64,000 nt of DNA. Source: Microbacterium sp. LWO13-1.2. GTDB taxonomy: Bacteria; Actinomycetota; Actinomycetes; Actinomycetales; Microbacteriaceae. The position numbers and the translations under genes were made by a program. The stretch's first letter is position 1; each line of letters opens with the position of its first letter. The notes below the pieces were generated by a model. That model was not told the DNA's origin. It did no database searches and saw only the letters and a list, made by a program, of their open reading frames with translations. Location: assembly GCF_038397725.1 (NCBI RefSeq), contig NZ_CP151634.1, positions 3,038,001-3,102,000 of the forward strand. Reading direction: 5' to 3'. Positions 41,620-50,246 of this stretch are shown here, piece after piece.

Positions 41620-43068
41620 TTGAGACGCGCGAAAATCGTCGCCACCCTGGGCCCTGCCACTTCCACCTACGACACCGTGCGCGCACTGATCGACGCCGGA
41701 GTGGATGTCGCCCGCCTGAACCTCAGCCACGGTGACTACTCCGTGCACGAGAACAACTACGCGAACGTCCGTCGCGCTGCCGAGGACTCCGGTCGTGCCG
41801 TTGCGATCCTCGTCGACCTCCAGGGGCCGAAGATCCGCCTCGGCAAGTTCGAGGGCGGCCCCTATGAGCTCGAGGTCGGTGACATCTTCAAGATCACCAC
41901 CGAAGACATCATCGGCAACAAGGACATCTGCGGCACCACGTTCAAGGGCCTCCCGCAGGACGTCAACGCCGGAGACTTCCTCCTCATCGATGACGGCAAG
42001 GTCAAGGTCGAGGTCGTCGAGACCGACGGCGTGACCGTGACGACCCGCGTGGTCGTGGCCGGAGCGGTCTCGAACAACAAGGGCATCAACCTTCCCGGCG
42101 TGGCTGTGAACGTGCCGGCGCTGAGCGAGAAGGATGAGGACGACCTGCGTTGGGGCCTGCGCATCGGCGCCGACCTCATCGCGCTGTCGTTCGTGCGCAA
42201 CGCCAGCGACGTCGAGCGAGTGCACGAGATCATGGCCGAGGAGGGCGTGAAGATCCCGGTCATCGCCAAGATCGAGAAGCCGCAGGCGGTCGACGCGCTC
42301 GAGGGAATCGTCGACGCGTTCGACGGCATCATGGTCGCCCGCGGCGACCTCGGTGTGGAGCTTCCGCTCGAGGCAGTGCCGATCGTGCAGAAGCGGGCCG
42401 TCGAACTCGCTCGCCGCATGGCGAAGCCTGTCATCGTCGCCACGCAGATGCTCGAGTCGATGATCAACAGCCCGGTGCCGACGCGCGCCGAGACCTCCGA
42501 TGTCGCCAACGCCGTCCTCGACGGCGCCGACGCGGTGATGCTCTCCGGTGAGACCAGCGTGGGCGACTACCCGGTCATCGTCGTCGAGACGATGGCACGG
42601 ATCATCGAATCCACCGAAGAGCACGGTCTCGAGCGCATCGCGCCGCTCAACACCAAGCCGCGCACGCAGGGCGGCGCGATCACACTCGCGGCGCTCGAGG
42701 TGGCCGAGTTCGTCGATGCGAAGTTCCTCTGCGTGTTCACGCAGTCCGGAGACTCCGCCCGGCGCCTCTCGCGACTGCGCTCGCGCATCCCGATGCTCGC
42801 GTTCACGCCGGAGCCCGGCATCCGCCGTCGCATGGCACTGACCTGGGGCATCCGCTCGACGCTCGTCGATCTGGTCCAGCACACCGACCTCATGTATCTC
42901 CAGGTCGACACCTATCTGCTCACCAACGGCCTCGCGGAGACCGGTGACCGGGTCGTCGTGATCTCGGGATCCCCTCCCGGAATCGTGGGTTCCACGAACG
43001 ACATCCGAGTCCACAAGGTCGGGGACGCCGTCGGCGGCGCCGCCCCCATCTACAAGGCTGTCATCTGA
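41620..43068 (+). CDS. pyk: pyruvate kinase
   Basis: Last step of glycolysis. The 482-residue protein starts RRAKIVATLGPAT, has VARLNLSHG, the catalytic-metal segment VIAKIEKPQAVD, the ARGDLGVELP signature and an intact C-terminal regulatory domain (FTQSGDSARRLSRLRSRIP). The start is a TTG at 41620: no ATG or GTG lies in frame upstream before family homology begins, and GGAG sits 6 nt before it. A strong terminator follows. Confidence 0.97.
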   Translation: MRRAKIVATLGPATSTYDTVRALIDAGVDVARLNLSHGDYSVHENNYANVRRAAEDSGRAVAILVDLQGPKIRLGKFEGGPYELEVGDIFKITTEDIIGNKDICGTTFKGLPQDVNAGDFLLIDDGKVKVEVVETDGVTVTTRVVVAGAVSNNKGINLPGVAVNVPALSEKDEDDLRWGLRIGADLIALSFVRNASDVERVHEIMAEEGVKIPVIAKIEKPQAVDALEGIVDAFDGIMVARGDLGVELPLEAVPIVQKRAVELARRMAKPVIVATQMLESMINSPVPTRAETSDVANAVLDGADAVMLSGETSVGDYPVIVVETMARIIESTEEHGLERIAPLNTKPRTQGGAITLAALEVAEFVDAKFLCVFTQSGDSARRLSRLRSRIPMLAFTPEPGIRRRMALTWGIRSTLVDLVQHTDLMYLQVDTYLLTNGLAETGDRVVVISGSPPGIVGSTNDIRVHKVGDAVGGAAPIYKAVI

Positions 43069-43082
43069 CGCACTGACGCGAG

Positions 43083-43112
43083 GAGGGTCGGGACCAGACG
43101 GTCCCGACCCTC
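43083..43112 (+). terminator. strong hairpin terminator after pyk
   Basis: Perfect 13-bp stem, GAGGGTCGGGACC and its complement, with an AGAC loop, ending 44 nt after the pyk stop. TTGCGTGT follows; the T tract is weak. Confidence 0.85.
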
Positions 43113-43167
43113 TTGCGTGTCGCGGCCACGAACGTCAAGCCCCCGACGCCGTTCTTCCTGGCGGGAG

Positions 43168-43173
43168 TACGGT
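43168..43173 (+). promoter_or_regulatory. -10 box of a leaderless mini-ORF and the hydrolase gene
   Basis: TACGGT ends 7 nt before the ATG at 43181. Confidence 0.5.
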
Positions 43174-43180
43174 GGCAAAC

Positions 43181-43246
43181 ATGGTGAACCACCCGCACGA
43201 TGCCGGTCGCACTTCGCCGGTCACGGAACGCGTGACGGAGTGCTGA
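43181..43246 (+). CDS. leaderless 21-residue upstream ORF coupled to the hydrolase
   Basis: An ATG placed 7 nt after a TACGGT box opens a 21-codon frame (begins MVNHPHDAGR) that ends in TGA at 43244-43246. The stop overlaps the GTG start of the alpha/beta hydrolase (43240), the geometry of termination-reinitiation. The peptide is not recognised and may only deliver ribosomes to the next start. Confidence 0.4.
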   Translation: MVNHPHDAGRTSPVTERVTEC

Positions 43247-43896
43247 AAGCGGCAGCCTGGTGGCTCCTGGACTATGTCTATGCGGCCTACTGGCAGACGC
43301 GCGCGCTGATGAGCCGAACGGATGCATCGACATTCCGTACCGGGAATCGCGCACCGATCATCGTCCTGCCCGGTATCTACGAGACCTGGCGGTTCATGCA
43401 ACCGATCGTCGAAGCGCTGCATGCGCGCGGACATCCGGTGCATGTCATCGAGACGCTCGAGCGGAACCTGCAATCCGTGGCCGAGATGGCGGACCAGGTC
43501 ACGGATTACCTGCAGCGGTACGACCTGGGCGACGCGGTTCTCGTCGCCCACAGCAAGGGCGGCCTCGCCGGCAAGCTCATGATGACCAGCGCGGCGTCTG
43601 ACCGGGTGCGGGGCATGATCGCCGTCGCCACGCCGTTCGGTGGATCGAGGTATGCCCGAATGATGCCGACACGCACCCTGCGAGCATTGTCGCCGGATGA
43701 TCCGTCGATCGTGGGTCTCACGCAGGATCGCACGGCGAATTCGAGGATCATCTCGATCTTCGCGCGCTTCGATCCGCACATTCCGGAGGGGAGCGAGCTC
43801 ATCGGAGCGACCAATATGCGTCTCGAGACGGGTGGTCATTTCCGGATACTCGCCCACCCGCGCGTCGTCGCCGAGATCGCCGTCTTCGCGGGCTGA
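43240..43896 (+). CDS. alpha/beta hydrolase, lipase-like
   Basis: A 218-residue alpha/beta hydrolase. It has an oxyanion segment APIIVLPGIYETW, the nucleophile elbow AHSKGG (Ser in place of the usual GxSxG context, His-Ser-Lys-Gly-Gly), and a C-terminal GGHFRILAHP that may hold the catalytic His. Similar proteins resemble triacylglycerol lipases of the PGAP1/EstA kind. Substrate unknown. The frame is open upstream to 43117, but that start lies in the pyk terminator; GTG 43240 overlaps the end of a leaderless mini-ORF and is preferred. Confidence 0.75.
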   Translation: MLKAAAWWLLDYVYAAYWQTRALMSRTDASTFRTGNRAPIIVLPGIYETWRFMQPIVEALHARGHPVHVIETLERNLQSVAEMADQVTDYLQRYDLGDAVLVAHSKGGLAGKLMMTSAASDRVRGMIAVATPFGGSRYARMMPTRTLRALSPDDPSIVGLTQDRTANSRIISIFARFDPHIPEGSELIGATNMRLETGGHFRILAHPRVVAEIAVFAG

Positions 43897-43938
43897 GGAA
43901 AACGGCTGTGCACGGCATGACAGGTCGCCCCATTGAAG

Positions 43939-44021
43939 TGCCGGCGGTGGGACTCGAACCCACACGCCCTTTCGGACAAAGCATTTTGAGTGCTCCGCGT
44001 CTGCCATTCCGCCACGCCGGC
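43939..44021 (-). tRNA. tRNA-Leu (anticodon CAA)
   Basis: Read on the minus strand, GCCGGCG at 44021 pairs with CGCCGGC near the 3' end to form the acceptor stem. The anticodon loop is CTCAAAA between GAGCA and TGCTT, giving anticodon CAA for UUG codons. A long variable arm (TGTCCGAAAGGGCG region) marks a class II tRNA, and GGTTCGAGTCC is the T loop. The 3' CCA is not encoded. Confidence 0.95.
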
Positions 44022-44039
44022 TCGTGTGTCGCGTCTTCG

Positions 44040-44045
44040 ACTTTA
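44040..44045 (-). promoter_or_regulatory. probable -10 box of tRNA-Leu
   Basis: TAAAGT on the minus strand, about 18 nt upstream of the tRNA 5' end. Confidence 0.45.
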
Positions 44046-44108
44046 GCGCAGCGAGCGCCCTGCTCTGCTCAGCACGATCGCTCACCGTCCGTTCAGCGGC
44101 CTCTCCAG

Positions 44109-44114
44109 TAGGAT
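44109..44114 (+). promoter_or_regulatory. -10 box of a leaderless pdtaR transcript
   Basis: TAGGAT ends 6 nt before the GTG at 44121. Confidence 0.6.
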
Positions 44115-44120
44115 GGGTCT

Positions 44121-44756
44121 GTGACCGAGCAAGAACAGCAAGAGCATGTTGAGCCGTCTGAGCAGCCGACAGCATCCGCACCCCGACGCGTCGTCGTCGC
44201 AGAGGACGAATCGCTGATCCGCCTCGACATCGTCGAGATCCTCCGTGACAACGGCTTCGACGTCGTAGGCGAGGCCGGTGACGGCGAGACGGCCGTTCAA
44301 CTGGCGACCGAGCTGCGCCCGGATCTCGTCATCATGGATGTCAAGATGCCGCAGCTCGATGGCATCAGCGCCGCCGAGAAGCTCCACAAGGGGAACATCG
44401 CCCCCGTCGTGCTGCTCACCGCGTTCAGCCAGAAGGAACTCGTCGAGCGCGCGAGCGAGGCGGGCGCTCTCGCCTACGTCGTCAAGCCGTTCACTCCGAA
44501 CGACCTCCTCCCGGCGATCGAGATCGCGCTGGCCCGTCACGAGCAGATCATCACGCTCGAGGCCGAGGTCGCCGATATGGTCGAGCGCTTCGAGACCCGC
44601 AAGCTGGTCGATCGTGCCAAGGGCCTGCTCAACGAGAAGATGGGCCTGAGCGAGCCGGAAGCTTTCCGCTGGATCCAGAAGGCGTCCATGGACCGCCGAC
44701 TGACCATGCAGGATGTCGCCAAGGCGATCATCGAGCAGCTCGCACCGAAGAAGTAG
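44121..44756 (+). CDS. pdtaR: ANTAR-domain response regulator PdtaR
   Basis: A 211-residue receiver-ANTAR protein like mycobacterial PdtaR (Rv1626), which binds RNA hairpins after phosphorylation by the kinase PdtaS. The receiver has acidic pocket Glu28-Asp29, phosphoacceptor Asp73 (VIMDVKMP), Thr100 and Lys122 (VVKPF). The ANTAR three-helix domain covers about residues 145-205 (LVDRAKGLLNEKMGLSEPEA). An N-terminal Gln/Glu-rich extension of 20 residues precedes it. pdtaS is not nearby. The GTG start is probably leaderless. Confidence 0.93.
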   Translation: MTEQEQQEHVEPSEQPTASAPRRVVVAEDESLIRLDIVEILRDNGFDVVGEAGDGETAVQLATELRPDLVIMDVKMPQLDGISAAEKLHKGNIAPVVLLTAFSQKELVERASEAGALAYVVKPFTPNDLLPAIEIALARHEQIITLEAEVADMVERFETRKLVDRAKGLLNEKMGLSEPEAFRWIQKASMDRRLTMQDVAKAIIEQLAPKK

Positions 44757-45319
44757 TGTTCGCACTCGACGCGGAGCACATCCTGCGTCCGGTGCACACC
44801 GGTGACGGGGTGGCGCTCGCGCGCGCGTACACAGCCAATCGAGCGCATCTGGCGCCCTGGGAGCCGACGAGAAGCGAAGCGTTCTTCACGTCCGAGGACC
44901 AGGAACGGCATGTCGCAACCTGCCTGGAGGATGCAGCGACGGGTCGCGGCGTTCGATTCGTGATCGAATCAGCCGATGGCGAGATCCGCGGCCGCGTGAA
45001 CCTGAACAACATCGTCCGCGGCGCCTTCTGGAGCGCGGACCTCGGCTACTGGGTCGACGGCGCGCGTCAGGGGAGGGGGCTCAGCACGAGAGCTGTCGCT
45101 CAGGTCGTTTCCTACGCTCGGGACGAGGTGCGTCTGCATCGGCTGCAGGCGGCGACTCTCGTCCACAATCACGGTTCGCAGCGCGTGCTGGGCGCGAATG
45201 GATTCGAGCGGATCGGCGCCGCTCCTCGCTATCTGAAGATCGCGGGGAAGTGGCAGGACCACATCCTGTTCCAGCGGATCCTCGAGGAGCCGCTCAGCGT
45301 GCCGCCGGCACGTCCTTGA
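44756..45319 (+). CDS. GNAT acetyltransferase, RimJ/RimL-like
   Basis: A 187-residue N-acetyltransferase. It shows the order ILRPVHTGDGVAL, VNLNNIVRGAFWSADLGYWV, the acetyl-CoA loop RQGRGLSTRAVAQVV and the HRLQAATLVHNHGSQRVLGANGF helix typical of ribosomal-protein or general RimJ-type enzymes. The GTG start overlaps the pdtaR stop (TAGTG), so it is cotranslated. Its 3' end overlaps the convergent thioesterase by 26 nt. Substrate not predictable. Confidence 0.88.
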   Translation: MFALDAEHILRPVHTGDGVALARAYTANRAHLAPWEPTRSEAFFTSEDQERHVATCLEDAATGRGVRFVIESADGEIRGRVNLNNIVRGAFWSADLGYWVDGARQGRGLSTRAVAQVVSYARDEVRLHRLQAATLVHNHGSQRVLGANGFERIGAAPRYLKIAGKWQDHILFQRILEEPLSVPPARP

Positions 45320-45722
45320 TCATGTTCGTGATGCGGATCGTCGAGCAACGGCGGCCCTGATCGTCGGTCACGACGATCTCGTGCACAGTGACGCTGCGGC
45401 CGAGGTGGATCGGCGTGCAGATGCCGGTGACGACCCCCGAGGTCGCGGATCGGGTGTGCGTGGCGTTGATGTCCACACCGACTGCCAGGCGGCCAGGGCC
45501 CGCGTGCAGGTTCGCAGCCATCGATCCGAGCGATTCGCCGAGGACGACGTACGCGCCGCCGTGCATCAAGCCGACGGGCTGCGTGTTGCCTTCGACCGGC
45601 ATGGTCGCGACACAGCGCTCGAGGCTGAACTCGAGGAACTCCATGCCCATCTTCTGGGCGAGCGCGCCCATCCCGCGGGCGGTGGCCCAGTCGAGTCCTT
45701 CGGTCGTCGCGGTCTCGCTCAT
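45294..45722 (-). CDS. hotdog-fold thioesterase, PaaI-like
   Basis: A 142-residue acyl-CoA thioesterase of the hotdog fold (PaaI/DUF4442 type). The segment PVGLMHGGAYVVLGESLGSMAA holds the HGG motif and catalytic acidic residue, followed by VGVDINATHTRSATSG and GRRCSTIRITNM. GGAGGATCG precedes the ATG, so this gene uses a normal ribosome site. It is divergent from polA, a neighbour also seen in related genomes. Confidence 0.9.
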   Translation of the reverse strand: MSETATTEGLDWATARGMGALAQKMGMEFLEFSLERCVATMPVEGNTQPVGLMHGGAYVVLGESLGSMAANLHAGPGRLAVGVDINATHTRSATSGVVTGICTPIHLGRSVTVHEIVVTDDQGRRCSTIRITNMIKDVPAAR

Positions 45723-45755
45723 CGATCCTCCTCAGCGGGTGTCTGTCGTCCTCGT

Positions 45756-45761
45756 TAGGCT
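45756..45761 (+). promoter_or_regulatory. -10 box of a leaderless polA transcript
   Basis: TAGGCT ends 6 nt before the GTG at 45768. Confidence 0.6.
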
Positions 45762-45767
45762 GACAGG

Positions 45768-48401
45768 GTGACGGACTCCGCAAAGCCTACCCTCATGGTC
45801 GTCGACGGCCATTCGCTCGCCTATCGTGCATTCTTCGCCCTCCCGGTCGAGAACTTCACCACGAAGGACAATCAGCACACGAACGCCATCTACGGCTTCC
45901 TGTCGATGCTGGTGAACCTCATCAAGGCCGAGCAGCCGACGCATATGGCGATCGCGTTCGACACCTCCCGCCATTCCTTCCGTACTGACGTGTACCCCGA
46001 GTACAAAGCGACCCGATCGGAGAGCCCGCAGGAGTTCCGTGGACAGATCCCGCTCCTGCAGGACTGCCTCGCGGCGATGTCCATCCAGGTGCTCACAAAG
46101 GAGGGGATCGAGGCCGATGACATCCTCGCGACTCTCGCGAGCCAGGGCGCCGAGCAGGGATTCGAGGTTCTCGTCGTCTCCGGCGATCGTGACACGATCC
46201 AACTGGTGACGGATGACGTGACCCTGCTGTATCCGTCGGTGCAGGGAGTCTCGCAGCTGAAGCGCTACGACCCGACGACGGTTCAGGAACGCTACGGAGT
46301 GCGCCCGGAGCAGTACCCCGACATCGCCGCGCTCGTCGGCGAGACCAGCGACAATCTGCCCGGCGTCCCCAAGGTGGGGGAGAAGACCGCCGTCAAGTGG
46401 CTGACGCAGTTCGGTTCGCTCGATGAACTGCTGGAGCGCGCAGGCGAGATCAAGGGTGTCGTCGGCGGAAATCTCCAGACCCACATCGAAGATGTCCGCC
46501 GTAACCGGCAGCTGAACCGGCTCCTCCGCGATGTGGAGCTTCCGGTCGGCCCGGCAGACCTCGAGGTCGCTCCGATCGATGCGCAGGCCGTTCGTGACAT
46601 CTTCGCGCGCCTCGAGTTCCGCACGCTGCTGCCCCGCGTCTTCGAGGCGGTCGGGGCCGGAGAGGTCGCCGAGGATCCGGCATCCGTCGTCGTGCTGCCG
46701 ACACCGGTCGAAGTGACGCCGGCAGAGCTCGCCGCCTGGGCGCAGGCGCAGTCCGGTGACGTGGCGCTTCGGATTACCACCGCGGGAGGTCTCCCGACGC
46801 GCATCGGCGCCGCCACCGAGACGGAGCTGCGCGAGACCGACTGGAACGACGGCAGTGCCGAGTCGATGCGCGCCTGGCTCGAGTCCGATGCCCCGAAGGT
46901 CTTCCACGATGCCAAGCCTCAGGTGAAGTCGCTGCGCCGCGTCGGCATCCAGCTCGCCGGACTGGCGTACGACACGAATCTCGCCGGCTGGCTGCTGCGG
47001 CCGAGCTACCCGGACAAGACGCTCGCCGACCTCGTGGAGCGATACCTCGGTGAGAAGTTGCCGCAGGCGGATCCGACGCAGCTCGTCCCCGAGACAGAGG
47101 GCGCCACTCCCGCTCAGGAGGCGTGGTTCACGCTGCGAACGGCGGCCGCCCTTCGTGAGGACATTCCGGAGAGCGTGTCGCAGGTGCTCATCGACATCGA
47201 GCTGCCGACCCTGCTCACGCTTGCCGATATGGAAGTCGCCGGGGTCGCCGTCTCGCATGACGTGCTCTCGACGTTCTCCACCGAGCTGGCCACGCGCGCC
47301 GAGGCGCTCGCCCAAGAGGCATTCACGGTCGTCGGACGCGAGTTCAATCTGGGGTCCCCGAAGCAGCTGCAGGAAGTGCTCTTCGAAGACCTTCAGCTTC
47401 CCAAGACCCGCAAGACGAAGACCGGTTACTCCACGGATGCCGCGGTTCTCGTCGACCTGCAGGAGACGAATCCGCATCCGTTCCTGAACCTGCTGCTCCA
47501 GCACAGGGAGGCGACGAAGCTCCGGCAGATCATCGAGTCGCTCGACACCGCGATCGGCGATGACCACCGGGTGCACACGACCTACGTGCAGACCGGGAGC
47601 CAGACCGGCCGGCTCTCCAGCACCGACCCGAACCTGCAGAACATCCCGGTGCGCACTGAGGAGTCGCGTCACATCCGCAGCGCCTTCCAGGTGGGCGACG
47701 GCTACGAGACCCTGCTGACCGCCGACTACTCGCAGATCGAGATGCGCATCATGGCTCACCTCTCCGGCGACGAGGGACTCGTCGAGGCCTTCAACAGCGG
47801 AGAGGACCTGCACCGATTCGTCGGTGCACGGGTATTCGGTGTCGAACCGAGCGATGTCACCTCGGCGATGCGCACGAAGGTCAAGGCGATGTCGTACGGC
47901 CTCGTCTACGGGCTGTCGGCGTTCGGCCTGTCCAAGCAGCTGCGCATCGAACAGTCCGAAGCGAAGCAGCTCATGGTCGAGTACTTCGCACGATTCGGTG
48001 CTGTGCGCGATTATCTGCGCGCCTCGGTGATGAAGGCGAAGGAAGTCGGTTACACCGAGACTATCTTCGGACGACGTCGTCCTTTCCCCGACCTCGCCAG
48101 CCCCAACCGAGTACTGCGCGAGAACGCCGAGCGCGCAGCGCTCAATGCACCGATCCAGGGCAGTGCGGCCGACATCATGAAGATCGCGCTGTTCCGCATC
48201 CACGACGATCTGCGCACGGAGGGCCTCGCCTCGCGCGCGTTGCTCCAGATCCACGATGAGCTCGTCGTCGAGGTCGCACCGGGGGAGTGGGACGCGGCGG
48301 AGCGCATCGTCCGCACGCGAATGGGCGGCGCCGCGGAGCTGTCGGTTCCGCTCGACGTGCAGGTCGGACGCGGGCAGAACTGGAACGAAGCGGCGCACTG
48401 A
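45768..48401 (+). CDS. polA: DNA polymerase I
   Basis: An 877-residue family A polymerase for Okazaki fragment processing and repair. Residues 1-300 form the 5' nuclease (VVDGHSLAYRAFFAL, EGIEADDILATLA, SGDRDTIQLV, GETSDNLPGVPKVGEKTA). Residues about 310-490 are the remnant 3'-5' exonuclease domain in which the metal-binding DxE motif is not visible, so proofreading is probably lost. The polymerase domain has TGRLSSTDPNLQNIP, TADYSQIEMRIMAHLSGD, the KVKAMSYGLVYG O-helix and the catalytic LLQIHDELVVEV. GTG start, probably leaderless. Confidence 0.97.
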   Translation: MTDSAKPTLMVVDGHSLAYRAFFALPVENFTTKDNQHTNAIYGFLSMLVNLIKAEQPTHMAIAFDTSRHSFRTDVYPEYKATRSESPQEFRGQIPLLQDCLAAMSIQVLTKEGIEADDILATLASQGAEQGFEVLVVSGDRDTIQLVTDDVTLLYPSVQGVSQLKRYDPTTVQERYGVRPEQYPDIAALVGETSDNLPGVPKVGEKTAVKWLTQFGSLDELLERAGEIKGVVGGNLQTHIEDVRRNRQLNRLLRDVELPVGPADLEVAPIDAQAVRDIFARLEFRTLLPRVFEAVGAGEVAEDPASVVVLPTPVEVTPAELAAWAQAQSGDVALRITTAGGLPTRIGAATETELRETDWNDGSAESMRAWLESDAPKVFHDAKPQVKSLRRVGIQLAGLAYDTNLAGWLLRPSYPDKTLADLVERYLGEKLPQADPTQLVPETEGATPAQEAWFTLRTAAALREDIPESVSQVLIDIELPTLLTLADMEVAGVAVSHDVLSTFSTELATRAEALAQEAFTVVGREFNLGSPKQLQEVLFEDLQLPKTRKTKTGYSTDAAVLVDLQETNPHPFLNLLLQHREATKLRQIIESLDTAIGDDHRVHTTYVQTGSQTGRLSSTDPNLQNIPVRTEESRHIRSAFQVGDGYETLLTADYSQIEMRIMAHLSGDEGLVEAFNSGEDLHRFVGARVFGVEPSDVTSAMRTKVKAMSYGLVYGLSAFGLSKQLRIEQSEAKQLMVEYFARFGAVRDYLRASVMKAKEVGYTETIFGRRRPFPDLASPNRVLRENAERAALNAPIQGSAADIMKIALFRIHDDLRTEGLASRALLQIHDELVVEVAPGEWDAAERIVRTRMGGAAELSVPLDVQVGRGQNWNEAAH

Positions 48402-48452
48402 GAGCAGGGACACGACGGGCGACCGGAGCCTGCTGGCGCGGGGGTCGAGGGA

Positions 48453-48458
48453 TAGGCT
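48453..48458 (+). promoter_or_regulatory. -10 box before the DUF885 gene
   Basis: TAGGCT ends 6 nt before the ATG at 48465; the spacer GGAGGG also resembles a ribosome site but is too close to be part of a long leader. Confidence 0.55.
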
Positions 48459-48464
48459 GGAGGG

Positions 48465-50138
48465 ATGACTTCAGCCCCCCGTACTCCCTCTGCCATCGAC
48501 AAGGTCGCCGATGAATGGGTCGACACCATTGCCGTGCTATCTCCGACGCTCGGCACCTACATCGGACGCACTGAGGCGGGCGATCGCTTCGGCGATCTCA
48601 GCCCTGCCGGACTCGAGGAGATCACTGAGGCGACCCGCGCGACCCTCGGCAAGCTCTCGGCATTGGAGCCCGTCGACGCGATCGACGAGGTCACGAAGAC
48701 CGATCTGAGCGCCGAACTGCAGCTCGACCTCGACCTCCACGACGCGAACTGGCATCTGCGCGACCTGAACGTGATCGCCTCCGCCGCCCAGGACGTCCGA
48801 GCGGCCTTCGACCTGATGCCGACGGCCACGGCCGACGACTGGAGCGTCATCGCGAAGCGTCTCGCCGCCGTTCCTGATGCACTGCGCGGCTACACCGAGA
48901 CGCTTCGCGAGGGGATCGCACAGGGCGTGACCCCGGCTCGACGGCAGGTCGTCGAGGTCGCCTCGCAGATCGTTCGGTACACGGCAGACGACGGGTTCTT
49001 CGCCGCGTTCGTCGCGGAGGCCACGCCGGACGAGGGGCAGCTGCCCGCGTCGCTCGCGCGCACGCTCGCCGACAACTCGGCCGCGGCACGCGTCGCCTAC
49101 GACGACCTTGGCCGATTCCTCGCCGACGAGCTGGCGCCCGTCGCCGGTGGCGTCGACGCAGTCGGCCGCGAGCTGTATGCCCTCAACTCGCGTCGGTTCC
49201 TCGGCGCGACGATCGACCTCGACGAGACCTACGAGTGGGGTCGTGAAGAGCTGGCCCGCATGGTGGCCGAGCAGACCGCCATCGCCAACGAGATTCTGCC
49301 CGGCGCATCGGTCGAAGAGGCCGTCGCGCACCTCGAGGCGGATCCCGCCCGCAAGCTCGTCGGCACCGAGGCGCTGCAGCGCTGGATGCAGGAGACCAGC
49401 GATCGTGCGGTCGCCGAGCTCGGTGCGACGCACTTCGACATCCCGGAGCAGATCCGCACGCTCGAGTGCATGATCGCCCCGACACAGGAAGGCGGGATCT
49501 ACTACACCGGCCCGACGGATGATTTCTCCCGTCCCGGGCGGATGTGGTGGTCGGTGCCCGAGGGCGTCACCGAGTTCGACACCTGGCGTGAGCTGACCAC
49601 GGTCTACCACGAGGGCGTTCCGGGACACCACCTGCAGATCGCTCAGGCGGTGCACAACCGCGCAGAACTGAACTCATGGCGTCGTCTTCTCGCCGGCACT
49701 TCTGGGCACGCCGAGGGCTGGGCATTGTACGCAGAGCGCCTGATGCAGCAGCTCGGCTATCTCGACGATCCGGCCGATCGCCTGGGCATGCTCGACGGCC
49801 AGCGGATGCGCGCGGCCCGCGTCGTCCTCGACATCGGTGTGCACCTCGGCAAGCCCCGCCTTGACGGAACGGGTATCTGGGACGCCGAGTACGCGCTGGA
49901 CTTCATGCGGCAGAACGTCAACATGTCGGACCAGTTCGTGCAGTTCGAGGTCAACCGCTACCTGGGGTGGCCGGGACAGGCTCCGTCGTACAAGGTGGGA
50001 CAACGCATCTGGGAGCAGGTGCGCGATGCGTACCAGGCCGAGCGAGGCGCGGACTTCGACATCAAGGAGTTCCACAAGCGCGCTCTCGACATGGGCGGCG
50101 TCGGGCTCGACACGCTGCGCACCGCGCTGCTGCGCTGA
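48465..50138 (+). CDS. DUF885 metallopeptidase-like protein
   Basis: A 557-residue protein of the DUF885 family. A zinc-peptidase-like HEGVPGHH motif (His382, Glu383) lies in YHEGVPGHHLQIAQA, followed by GTSGHAEGWALYAERLM, where a second Glu could complete the site, and RYLGWPGQAPSYKVGQ near the end. No signal peptide is visible, so it is cytoplasmic. Family members are annotated as putative peptidases or lipoproteins without proven substrate. It has the place directly after polA. Confidence 0.9.
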   Translation: MTSAPRTPSAIDKVADEWVDTIAVLSPTLGTYIGRTEAGDRFGDLSPAGLEEITEATRATLGKLSALEPVDAIDEVTKTDLSAELQLDLDLHDANWHLRDLNVIASAAQDVRAAFDLMPTATADDWSVIAKRLAAVPDALRGYTETLREGIAQGVTPARRQVVEVASQIVRYTADDGFFAAFVAEATPDEGQLPASLARTLADNSAAARVAYDDLGRFLADELAPVAGGVDAVGRELYALNSRRFLGATIDLDETYEWGREELARMVAEQTAIANEILPGASVEEAVAHLEADPARKLVGTEALQRWMQETSDRAVAELGATHFDIPEQIRTLECMIAPTQEGGIYYTGPTDDFSRPGRMWWSVPEGVTEFDTWRELTTVYHEGVPGHHLQIAQAVHNRAELNSWRRLLAGTSGHAEGWALYAERLMQQLGYLDDPADRLGMLDGQRMRAARVVLDIGVHLGKPRLDGTGIWDAEYALDFMRQNVNMSDQFVQFEVNRYLGWPGQAPSYKVGQRIWEQVRDAYQAERGADFDIKEFHKRALDMGGVGLDTLRTALLR

Positions 50139-50169
50139 CCAGCACTCGGCGCGGTCTCCCTGATCTCGG

Positions 50170-50217
50170 GAACCGTGCGGGTCGTTGCCGGGAATGCCGG
50201 AGCGATCCGCACGGTTC
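50170..50217 (+). terminator. long structured hairpin between the DUF885 and luciferase-like genes
   Basis: Outer arms GAACCGTGCGG (50170-50180) and CCGCACGGTTC (50207-50217) are perfectly complementary over 11 bp. The 26-nt interior can pair further (TCG with CGA, CCGG with CCGG). No T tract follows. It may end the DUF885 transcript or act in the leader of the next gene. Confidence 0.5.
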
Positions 50218-50246
50218 ATTCATGTGAATACGAAAGGCTGACGCAC

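Noticed and set aside
43117-43239. N-terminal extension of the alpha/beta hydrolase
   Set aside because: The extension begins at the pyk terminator and is Arg/Ser/Pro-rich without hydrolase likeness; GTG 43240 fits better.
45732-48413. 893-codon minus-strand frame opposite polA
   Set aside because: Antisense of a conserved gene; composition is a codon-complement artefact.
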